Source: Clostridiales bacterium (lineage in GTDB: Bacteria; Bacillota; Clostridia; Lachnospirales; Lachnospiraceae). From it: DNA of 21,003 nt. A model generated the notes under the pieces. The model saw only the letters and a program-made list of their open reading frames with translations. It did not search any database and had not been told where the DNA came from. The DNA lies in assembly GCA_003343625.1 (NCBI GenBank), contig QAKV01000038.1, positions 1 to 21,003 of the forward strand, read 5' to 3'. This document shows positions 15,839 to 21,003 of this stretch, piece by piece. The position numbers and the translations under genes are program-made. Within the stretch, counting starts at the first letter, position 1, and the number at the start of each line of letters is the position of its first letter.

Positions 15839-15840
15839 AA

Positions 15841-16353
15841 CTAACTTTCCTCTCTTAGTAAAGAATACATTTTCATATCGAGCACTTTCCCATTCTTTAC
15901 AGCGTTCTTTCTCAATGTGCCCTCATATTGAAACCCTGCTTTTTCAAGCGCTCTGCAAGATGCTGTATTATAGGCGAACGGCTCCGCATAGATGCGAATA
16001 ATGTCGCTTTTGCTAAAAACAAATTCGCAAATTTGTTTCACAGCTTCGGTCATAATCCCTTTCCCCCAATAGTCTTCTCCGATATAATATCCCAGCTCTG
16101 CGGTCTGTTTGTGAATGTTGTCCTGCCGAAATGCTCCAATACTTCCAATCGCTTTGTCATCTATTGTGATCGCAAATGCGAATATATCATTTCTATCTGC
16201 CGAAAGCATAGCGGAGATAAACTCAATTCCATCTTGCTCCGTATAAGGATAGGGCAACCCATCACGAAGGTTGTCCTGTACTTTTTTGTTTGAAAGGGCT
16301 GCCGCTAAATCTGCGGCATCCGATAATTCCCATTTTCTTATTTTACAAATCAT
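15841..16353 (-). CDS. RimJ/RimL-type GNAT acetyltransferase
   Basis: A 170-residue GNAT protein of the RimJ/RimL type (the Acetyltransf_3 kind). These acetylate N-termini of proteins or small amines. The fold is visible in order: IRKWELSDAADLAAAL at the start, FAITIDDKAIGSIGAF, then ELGYYIGEDYWGKGIMTEAVKQICEF with the G-K-G-I acetyl-CoA loop near residue 98, and NTASCRALEKAGFQYEGTLRKNAV near the end. The ATG at 16353 has GGAG nine bases upstream. Base composition is clearly more AT-rich than the genes to the left, so it probably belongs to an acquired segment. It is not visibly linked with the DUF488 operon, from which it is separated by about 150 bases. Confidence 0.87.
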   Translation of the reverse strand: MICKIRKWELSDAADLAAALSNKKVQDNLRDGLPYPYTEQDGIEFISAMLSADRNDIFAFAITIDDKAIGSIGAFRQDNIHKQTAELGYYIGEDYWGKGIMTEAVKQICEFVFSKSDIIRIYAEPFAYNTASCRALEKAGFQYEGTLRKNAVKNGKVLDMKMYSLLREES

Positions 16354-16381
16354 TTTCTTTTCTCCACTTCTTTAACGAGCC

Positions 16382-16490
16382 CTAATTTACATTCCGGCTA
16401 TCTTTCTGACGGTATTCGCCGTTCTTATCGTTAATTTGGGGCTGATATTTCACTATATATCTCTGAACATGCGGCGGGCAATATAATAAA
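16382..16490 (-). pseudogene. relic of an unidentified gene end
   Basis: Between the dual-OB gene and the acetyltransferase gene, the minus strand carries an open frame without a start, reading HVQRYIVKYQPQINDKNGEY then RQKDSRNVN and a stop at 16382. It looks protein-like but I do not recognise the family. Possibly a leftover from a mobile element. Confidence 0.25.
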
Positions 16491-16500
16491 GATTAAATTG

Positions 16501-17130
16501 TTAAACGTAAATAGCCGAAACAAATTTGTAGTATTTATTTCTAAACAGAGTTCCGATACTAACGACTAAATACGCCGTTCTATATGATGTCCCATCCGCT
16601 GTCGAATAAAACCGGTAGTCCGTAACAGAAATGTTTTCATATCTATCGGATTGATATGTAAAATCAGCTTTGGTCTTCGGGTGTCCTCCGGGATTTGAAA
16701 CCTGTTTTATCAATAAATTACTTACTTTCACCAATGTCAGTGAATACCCGAGTTGTCCCACCTTTGCTTCTGTGATATAAGGGTATTTATTTCCTAAAAT
16801 ATACTTTCTCACCTCTGCGGGATGTTTCTTTAAAACATCTTCAATCGTAATTTTTCCTGATAATCTCAAATGTTTTGATGTATCCATCAAAACATTTTCT
16901 GGCTGTAATATGTCCTGCCCGATACCTGTTATCGGTACATTTACAACATCTAAGATCTGGCATTCTTCTCCATTTTCATAGGTCAAGTCCTCTGCCCCTA
17001 CCGCACCATGCGATTCCAAATCTTCCGTTACCAGTCTTATCCACTTCCCGGATTCATAGTCTATCCCTGCAACACAATACCCCGAAAACTTAGATGACTT
17101 AGTGAGTACAGCTAATTCAATTTCTTTCAT
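16501..17130 (-). CDS. dual OB-fold domain protein linked to DUF488 genes
   Basis: A 209-residue soluble protein rich in beta strands. The N-terminal half (residues 2-70) begins ELAVLTKSSKFSGYCVAGID and continues GKWIRLVTED and ECQILDVVNV, a pattern of the family annotated as dual OB domain. The C-terminal half has a second set of strands (YSLTLVKVSN, KADFTYQSDRYENISVTDYR, AYLVVSIGTLF). OB folds usually bind nucleic acid or nucleotides; the ligand here is unknown. GTG at 17133 and ATG at 17130 are adjacent possible starts; ATG is used here. It lies 16 bases after the second DUF488 gene (13 from GTG), so the three form one operon. AT-rich like its neighbours. The domain name is from memory of the pattern and should be checked. 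Confidence 0.7.
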   Translation of the reverse strand: MKEIELAVLTKSSKFSGYCVAGIDYESGKWIRLVTEDLESHGAVGAEDLTYENGEECQILDVVNVPITGIGQDILQPENVLMDTSKHLRLSGKITIEDVLKKHPAEVRKYILGNKYPYITEAKVGQLGYSLTLVKVSNLLIKQVSNPGGHPKTKADFTYQSDRYENISVTDYRFYSTADGTSYRTAYLVVSIGTLFRNKYYKFVSAIYV

Positions 17131-17146
17131 CACATCCCCGCTCCTC

Positions 17147-17587
17147 TTATATGTGTATTATTTCTATATCCGAAATACTATTTTTTAATTTTTCAGCCAG
17201 TAATCGCCTGTGACACTTTTCGGCTGTCGCCTCTGAACAAAGCAGCAATATTCTGTTAAATTGCATATATTTTTCTTTAAATATCTTTTCAACCTCTCGC
17301 TTTTCAAGCAGCATATTATATTCTATCACATAATCTTCCCACGATATCTGTTGCTTTTTATAGCCATTTAAAATTTCCTTTGTCGGAGCAAAAACTATAT
17401 TATGTTCATACCCGCAATCGCATAATTTTTGTAGAAAAAACTCCAGATCTCTGCCCTTTGTAAATCCAGCTAATTGAGATTGATTATTTAACCGTACATC
17501 AATCAGCAATTCTATTTTGTTTTCACTTATCAACCCGAAAAATTGTTCTGCACTTTTCTGAGTAAATCCCATTGTAAAGACTTTCAC
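17147..17587 (-). CDS. DUF488 protein, short form
   Basis: A 146-residue DUF488 protein. The family core is clear: TMGFTQKSAEQFF at the start, the strand and Arg in LLIDVRLNNQSQLAGFTKG, then LLCSEATAEKCHRRLLAE with the paired Cys and a C-H-R that are conserved in DUF488. Biochemical function of the family is not established. This copy differs from the neighbouring one in the region after DVR (QSQLAGFTKG where the other has the usual STPYSR), and resembles a separate subgroup. The start is GTG at 17587, with AGGAGG five bases upstream. It begins 14 bases after the upstream DUF488 gene. Confidence 0.85.
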   Translation of the reverse strand: MKVFTMGFTQKSAEQFFGLISENKIELLIDVRLNNQSQLAGFTKGRDLEFFLQKLCDCGYEHNIVFAPTKEILNGYKKQQISWEDYVIEYNMLLEKREVEKIFKEKYMQFNRILLLCSEATAEKCHRRLLAEKLKNSISDIEIIHI

Positions 17588-17601
17588 ATCTTCCTCCTAT
17601 C

Positions 17602-18225
17602 TCATAAGAACTTTTTTGCATCATCGATACAATATCCTATTTCACTATTTCTTTTTCTATATGCCTTCATCAAATATTCCTGTTCGCTTATCTGATTTTC
17701 ATATGAAAATAGCGATAATTGTTTTCTATCCGGAAAATATTTTTGCAAAAGTTGCTCATTAAGCTGTTGTTGTGTCAATATTTTGCCATCGGGCAAGATG
17801 TGTTTCGCATAAATCTTTCGCATTTCAAACGCTCTTGCGACTAAAATAGCCCTGTGACAGTCAATCGGTTCCCTTTCTGTACACATCAGCGCGATTCTGT
17901 GTCCTTGTTTTAATCCTAAAACCACATTTTCAACACCTTTATTGAAATTTTGTGTTTTTCTTACTTTTTCAAAATCCAAATATCCTTCTTCACTGTATAA
18001 TTCCATATTTTGCGATCTCGCGCCAAAATACTTTCCCATAAAAAAATATTTAATATCAACGGAATTCAGGTATTTATCTATATTCTCTCTATTATATTGC
18101 TCTGCATACCTGGAGTAAGGTGTACTTCTGACATCAAGAAGGTAGTCCACCTCGTGCTCATTCAATAAACGGATAAAATAATTTATACAGTGCTGTGAAT
18201 GCCCAATTGTAAATAATTCTCCCAA
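17602..18225 (-). CDS. DUF488 protein, long form
   Basis: A 207-residue DUF488 protein and the first gene of the operon. It shows FTIGHSQHCINYFIRLL, YLLDVRSTPYSRYAEQYN with the typical D-V-R and P-x-S-R, KYFFMGKYFGAR, and the Cys motif ALMCTEREPIDCHRAILVA. The last 50 residues extend beyond the family core and are charged. No reaction is proven for DUF488. The start is taken as TTG at 18225, with AAGGTGGTGA just upstream. It leaves only the domain, whereas an in-frame ATG at 18291 adds 22 residues outside the family core and has no ribosome site. It forms a three-gene operon with the short DUF488 and dual-OB genes. A clear promoter was not found. Confidence 0.85.
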   Translation of the reverse strand: MGELFTIGHSQHCINYFIRLLNEHEVDYLLDVRSTPYSRYAEQYNRENIDKYLNSVDIKYFFMGKYFGARSQNMELYSEEGYLDFEKVRKTQNFNKGVENVVLGLKQGHRIALMCTEREPIDCHRAILVARAFEMRKIYAKHILPDGKILTQQQLNEQLLQKYFPDRKQLSLFSYENQISEQEYLMKAYRKRNSEIGYCIDDAKKFL

Positions 18226-18238
18226 AATTTCACCACCT

Positions 18239-18403
18239 TCATAGATAGATGTTTTCACTCGGACAGAATGCAATACTACGAAGCCGGGCATCCATTTCCT
18301 TGCGGCTTCCGTTTTGGATTATGTTCGATTCCTTTACGTTTGCTATCTCAGCCGAACTAAACTGCAGACGGCAATAGGAACGGGACAAAGAACGGATGTC
18401 CAT
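18239..18403 (-). CDS. small open frame before the DUF488 operon, unrecognised
   Basis: A 54-codon frame (MDIRSLSRSYCRLQFSSAE at its start, CPSENIYL at its end) from ATG at 18403 to a stop 13 bases before the DUF488 TTG start. No ribosome site is obvious: the bases before the ATG are TAAG after a run of C. It could be a leader peptide, the remnant of a longer gene, or simply an open stretch in a repeated intergenic sequence. I do not recognise a family. Confidence 0.25.
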   Translation of the reverse strand: MDIRSLSRSYCRLQFSSAEIANVKESNIIQNGSRKEMDARLRSIAFCPSENIYL

Positions 18404-18640
18404 AAGGGGGGGGCTGCTTACACCACGCGGTACGGCCGGGGTATCTACCGGTTCTGTAAGGCGTTTTCCTTACGTTGCGTTTTTATCTTCTCCCTTCAAT
18501 TTTACCATATTATCCACAAGAACTGAACCGCAAAAGCATTCCAAATATTCCTTCTCTATATCGACCTAAAGCCTGTTTTACACGGACCATAAGAGAATAA
18601 ACTTCGTTCCATGCCGTCCGTTTCTGCATATCGGTGAATT
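18404..18640. other. gene-free stretch with G-run and small hairpin
   Basis: No convincing gene here on either strand. It holds an eight-base G run (18406-18413) and a small stem GTAAGG/CCTTAC at 18456-18473 followed by GTTGCGTTTTT, a weak terminator-like form on the plus strand. The sequence is locally GC-rich up to about 18460, then AT-rich. Confidence 0.4.
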
Positions 18641-19024
18641 TTCTTTCCTTTCTTACAGAGACAGTTTTACGTCTCTCCATATGGCGTTTGGCAGAGGCTT
18701 TTGAAGAACACGACACCTACTCCTCCGCCCAATTCGCAGCTCATCTGGAAAAGACATTTCCCTGCAAAATCGAATATATCTGAACAGACAGCGGAGCCGA
18801 GTTCACGAACCGCTTTACCACCCTTCTGGGCAAACTCACTCTGCTTCTACGCGACCTACCTGTTTTATTCATCTGAGGACTTCGCCAGGCAGCTCAAGGC
18901 TTATAATCGTAAGGACTATAACGATTTTCCCATGCGGCCACTGGGGTGTAAAACACCAAATGAGGTACTTTTGGAGTATTTAAATTCACTGTATGTAACA
19001 AATGTTTGGCAAACCTACATATAG
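18640..19024 (+). pseudogene. decayed IS481-type transposase (integrase core)
   Basis: Remains of a DDE transposase. One frame reads LAEAFEEHDTYSSAQFAAHL, EKTFPCKIEYI, a TGA stop (one change from CGA), then TDSGAEFTNRF with the second catalytic Asp. After a frameshift the other part reads FYSSEDFARQLKAYNRKDYN, DFPMRPLGCKTPNEVL and ends NVWQTYI at the stop 19024. The piece between them, which normally holds the catalytic Glu in a P-x-x-N-G-x-x-E-R motif, is missing. The element is thus dead through a stop, a frameshift and an internal deletion. The N-terminal DNA-binding part was not found upstream. Confidence 0.75.
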
Positions 19025-19119
19025 CAACCATTTTTTAGCAACAGTAATTCCTTATAATAAAATACAGCAGGCGATCCTATAGACCACCTGCCATATAAAA
19101 TGAATCATACACTTTCGTA

Positions 19120-19221
19120 TTATTCGAACTCAGCGTATTCCTCGATGCTATTAACTATATTTGTTTAAATTTCGTGTGGATTCATGCCGATATTTACTTC
19201 AATTACATCAGTTATTTTGGT
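19120..19221 (-). pseudogene. relic of an unidentified gene end
   Basis: The minus strand reads TKITDVIEVNIGMNPHEI, a stop, then TNIVNSIEEYAEFE and a final stop at 19120. Both parts are in one frame, as if a single codon had mutated to a stop. About 26 bases past the end is a 7-bp hairpin (GCAGGTG/CGCCTGC, about 19070-19094) followed by TGTATTTTATT, terminator-like. No start or upstream part remains before hicB. Family not recognised. Confidence 0.35.
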
Positions 19222-19286
19222 TTACTGATTTTTTGTTGCCAAAATGTTGTCACTTCATCTTATATGTCCCAATACAGCGACCTTCC

Positions 19287-19652
19287 CTATTTTGAATAAA
19301 CTGCGTCATTCTTAGAAAGAAGGTAAACACAGTACTGATTCATACTAATCCCCTCTCTTTTAGAATGCTCAGCAAGAGATCGGTGCAGACTCCGGGGAAT
19401 TCTTAGTTTAAATTGTCCGGAATAATCTTCTAAACTATCCGGTTCATGAATCTCAATTCCTTCTTCCAGCGCAGCTTCAATCCATGCTTTCTTTGCGTCT
19501 ACTGCATTTGCAACCGCAGCTTCAATTGTTTCTCCACAGGTAATACAGCCCGGCAGATCCGGATAGGAAACCACATATCCGCCCTCCTCTTTATCTTCTA
19601 CGATTTCCATTCGATAAGACATCTTCATATAATCATTCAGCGTCTTCATCAT
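19287..19652 (-). CDS. hicB: HicB-family antitoxin
   Basis: A 121-residue HicB antitoxin. The N-terminal half is the RNase-H-like partial fold: YRMEIVEDKEEGGYVVSYPDLPGC, then CGETIEAAVANAVDAKKAWIEAALEEG. The C-terminal half (KLRIPRSLHRSLAEHSKREG, ISMNQYCVYLLS) is a ribbon-helix-helix DNA-binding domain, so the protein can both neutralise HicA and repress the operon. Start 19652 follows GAGG; the ATG next to it at 19649 is equally possible. It overlaps the end of hicA by 20 bases, with toxin first and antitoxin second as is common for hicAB. Confidence 0.9.
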   Translation of the reverse strand: MMKTLNDYMKMSYRMEIVEDKEEGGYVVSYPDLPGCITCGETIEAAVANAVDAKKAWIEAALEEGIEIHEPDSLEDYSGQFKLRIPRSLHRSLAEHSKREGISMNQYCVYLLSKNDAVYSK

Positions 19653-19890
19653 TTCTCGCCTCACTTTCTACAACCTGTCTCACAAGTTCCACATAAACCT
19701 TCTTAATTGGTTCATGCTTTGGTATCGTAATTGGCTGGCATCCAGATTTTCGAAATGTATAATGACTGCTCCCACTTCCCGGAGCATACATCTTGTAACC
19801 GTAACTCTCCAATACTTTCCGCAGCTCATCAAACCGGAGGTCTCTCGACAAAGAGCAGATACGCATCAATAGTTTATCCCATTTTGACAT
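19633..19890 (-). CDS. hicA: HicA-family toxin, mRNA interferase
   Basis: An 85-residue HicA toxin. HicA has a small double-stranded-RNA-binding-like fold and cuts mRNA, stopping translation until HicB binds it. The family core is here: RFDELRKVLESYGYKMYAPG, then GSSHYTFRKSGCQPITIPKH, with the catalytic His in SSHYTF, and the last helix VELVRQVVES. It is slightly longer than minimal HicA (about 60 residues), owing to an N-terminal stretch. The ATG at 19890 has AGGAGG seven bases upstream, and a consensus promoter lies directly before it. The operon appears intact. Confidence 0.9.
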   Translation of the reverse strand: MSKWDKLLMRICSLSRDLRFDELRKVLESYGYKMYAPGSGSSHYTFRKSGCQPITIPKHEPIKKVYVELVRQVVESEARNDEDAE

Positions 19891-19909
19891 TTGAATACCT
19901 CCTATTTAT

Positions 19910-19938
19910 ATTATATATGGTATCATATTTGGTGTCAA
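19910..19938 (-). promoter_or_regulatory. hicAB promoter with operator-like palindrome
   Basis: On the minus strand perfect TTGACA (19938-19933) and TATAAT (19915-19910) are spaced by 17 bases. The spacer holds a palindrome at 19915-19928 (arms ATATG/CATAT around four bases) that touches the -10, a likely binding site for the ribbon-helix-helix domain of HicB. Confidence 0.82.
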
Positions 19939-20004
19939 TAATGCGTATGATAATTTATCCACACCGGCAAAAAAATCTTCTAAAACTACTACTATATGCA
20001 ATAT

Positions 20005-20043
20005 ATCAAATGGCAGATACCCGTAGAATATCTGCCATTTGAT
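20005..20043. repeat. perfect 15-bp inverted repeat
   Basis: Arms ATCAAATGGCAGATA and TATCTGCCATTTGAT with a nine-base loop. Read on the minus strand it follows, by 20 bases, a relic frame ending LGEFE and stop (20064-20066). It may be the old terminator of that lost gene. No T-run follows. Confidence 0.6.
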
Positions 20044-20316
20044 GCAACCCGTGTAAAATACAATTATTCAAACTCGCCGAGTTAAATCCATTTCTAAACC
20101 TTTTTGTATAGAGGATTTGATTCGACGTGGTTTTATTTGATGCAGATTATCCTTATCCTAAGGTCTATTCAAACTTTTGCTATCAAAAATCTATCTGGGC
20201 CATTCTATCAGGGGGGGTGCTTGAGATGGGCGATCGGGTGGCTCAAAAGTATTATAGCACACGCCGATTGGCTTTTCCAGGAAGGATACTGCTTTATTTT
20301 ACTCCACTTATTCCGC
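20044..20316. other. gene-free stretch with a second G-run
   Basis: No gene is supported. Short open frames occur on the plus strand but have no ribosome site or family pattern. A seven-base G run lies at 20211-20217 followed by TGCTTGA. On the minus strand a TATAAT is present near 20257-20252, downstream of a poor -35, which may be a leftover promoter. Confidence 0.4.
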
Positions 20317-20589
20317 TCATAGTTTTTTCTCTACATCAAGCGCTTTACAAATATTACCAGCCAAGTTTTTGGCACCGCGGTAGTCACTTGGGGTCTTGGC
20401 CACAGTAAACATATACCTTGGATCTTTGAAAACCAGTTTACAATGCGGTCCATCTTCTTCAATCGTGAATCCTAAATCTCGCAGTTTCCCTCTCGAAGCT
20501 TTAGTCAGCTTTTCGCCTGACCGAAAGGCGGCTTCAACGCCTTTTATTATTTTCTCACAGGTACCGACTTTGGGATTTGCATCAAGTGT
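20317..20589 (-). pseudogene. 3' part of an unknown gene cut by the IS21-family element
   Basis: Ninety codons open from the edge of the IS to TGA at 20317, without any start codon. It reads KVGTCEKIIKGVEAAFRSGE, KLTKASRGKLRDLGFTIEED, GPHCKLVFKDPRYMFTVAKT and ends AKNLAGNICKALDVEKKL. The predicted order helix, strand, strand, strand, helix (LGFTIEED, HCKLVFKD, YMFTVAKT, then NLAGNICKAL) looks like a small dsRBD- or HicA-like fold. No family name is certain. The frame meets a stop at 20592, inside sequence that looks like the IS end, so the upstream half should lie beyond the right end of the element, outside the window. Confidence 0.65.
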
Positions 20590-20602
20590 TTATGATACAC
20601 TA

Positions 20603-20665
20603 AATTTACCGAAAAAAAGCGTCAGAATTCCCTGAAAAAAGCAAGAGAAATTCCCTAAATAAAGC
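20603..20665 (+). repeat. three tandem-spaced repeats at the IS21 end
   Basis: AATTTACCGAAAAAAAGC (20603-20620), AATTCCCTGAAAAAAGC (20626-20642) and AATTCCCTAAATAAAGC (20649-20665) lie at a spacing of 22-23 bases, about two helix turns. IS21-family ends are known to carry multiple repeats bound by the transposase, which fits here. Confidence 0.7.
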
Positions 20666-20740
20666 GGGACATATTGATTCCCCTTTACATTATATTTATC
20701 CTTTATCTAAGCACCACCAAAGATAAAGGAGGAAAGGAAG

Positions 20741-21003
20741 ATGCTCACTATGTCCCAAATCAATCATATCAAAGACTTGAGCAATTGTGGATACCGGATC
20801 AGTGAAATCTCTAAAAAAACAGGTGCTGATCCCAAAACGATACGCAAGTATCTTGCACAGGATGACTTCTCACCGCAACCACCCGTTATCCAGGAGAAGC
20901 CATCCAAGCTGGATCCCTTCAAGCCCATCATCCAGGAGTGGCTGGACGAAGACAAGAAACATTGGCGAAAGCAGCACCATACCGCTCAGAGAGTCTATGA
21001 GCG
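20741..21003 (+). CDS. istA: IS21-family transposase IstA, N-terminal part
   Basis: The first 87 codons of IstA; the gene runs off the window. The helix-turn-helix at the start is visible (QINHIKDLSNCGYRISEISK, KTGADPKTIRKYLAQDDF), followed by the family sequence KLDPFKPIIQEWLDED and the basic HWRKQHHTAQRVYER. IstA is the DDE transposase of IS21 elements and acts with the ATPase IstB, which should follow. The ATG at 20741 has AAAGGAGG eight bases upstream; a second ATG at 20750 is possible. Its catalytic core lies outside the window, so activity cannot be judged. Confidence 0.92.
   Translation, partial: MLTMSQINHIKDLSNCGYRISEISKKTGADPKTIRKYLAQDDFSPQPPVIQEKPSKLDPFKPIIQEWLDEDKKHWRKQHHTAQRVYE

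Larger units (their letters stand above)
20587..21003 (+). mobile_element. left end of an IS21-family element, partial
   Basis: Starts near the TG at 20587 (TGTTTATGATACAC) and runs past the right edge. Evidence is the istA gene reading inward, the repeated blocks expected near IS21 ends, and the abrupt break of a minus-strand gene at the same place. The exact end cannot be fixed without the other end or the target duplication. Confidence 0.7.

Noticed and set aside
18510..18716. 68-codon minus-strand frame next to the IS481 relic
   Set aside because: It partly overlaps, in antisense, the transposase relic and shows no ribosome site or recognisable domain.
20104..20408. Plus-strand frames of 72 and 93 codons before the IS21 element
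   Set aside because: No ribosome site and no family pattern; the right part is antisense to the truncated minus-strand gene, which reads far more like protein.
1..21003. CRISPR array
   Set aside because: Looked for regularly spaced repeats of 25-40 bases. The only regular repeats are the three 17-base blocks at the IS21 end, at 22-23 base steps, which are transposase sites by position.

Overview
The window reads as chromosome from a Gram-positive anaerobe of the Clostridia, probably Lachnospiraceae-like. This is inferred from strong AGGAGG-type ribosome sites, TTGACA/TATAAT promoters, a T-box leader, a heterodimeric ABC exporter under MarR control, short overlapping operons and the gene families present. 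No rRNA or tRNA gene was seen.

Positions 1 to about 15.7 kb look like GC-rich resident chromosome. Nearly everything there lies on the minus strand in compact operons. Read in the direction of transcription they are: a nitroreductase; marR plus two ABC half-transporters forming an asymmetric exporter; an aminoglycoside-adenylyltransferase-like protein plus MTA/SAH nucleosidase (ATGA overlap); a hypothetical protein, a tiny MerR-like regulator, a response regulator, a histidine kinase and a small membrane protein; and an M28 aminopeptidase plus a GNAT acetyltransferase. The one clear plus-strand resident gene is cstA, preceded by a recognisable T-box riboswitch whose specifier reads most simply as isoleucine (ATC).

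From about 15.7 kb onward the sequence becomes clearly more AT-rich and patchy, with the look of an accessory island. It holds a RimJ-like acetyltransferase, a three-gene operon of two different DUF488 proteins and a dual-OB protein, a decayed IS481-type transposase, a HicAB toxin-antitoxin pair, several short relics of gene ends, and the left end of an IS21-family element that has cut a minus-strand gene of unknown function. The IS continues past the right edge.

The two observations most worth following are the T-box in front of a CstA-family transporter and the DUF488-DUF488-dual-OB operon sitting among mobile-element debris.
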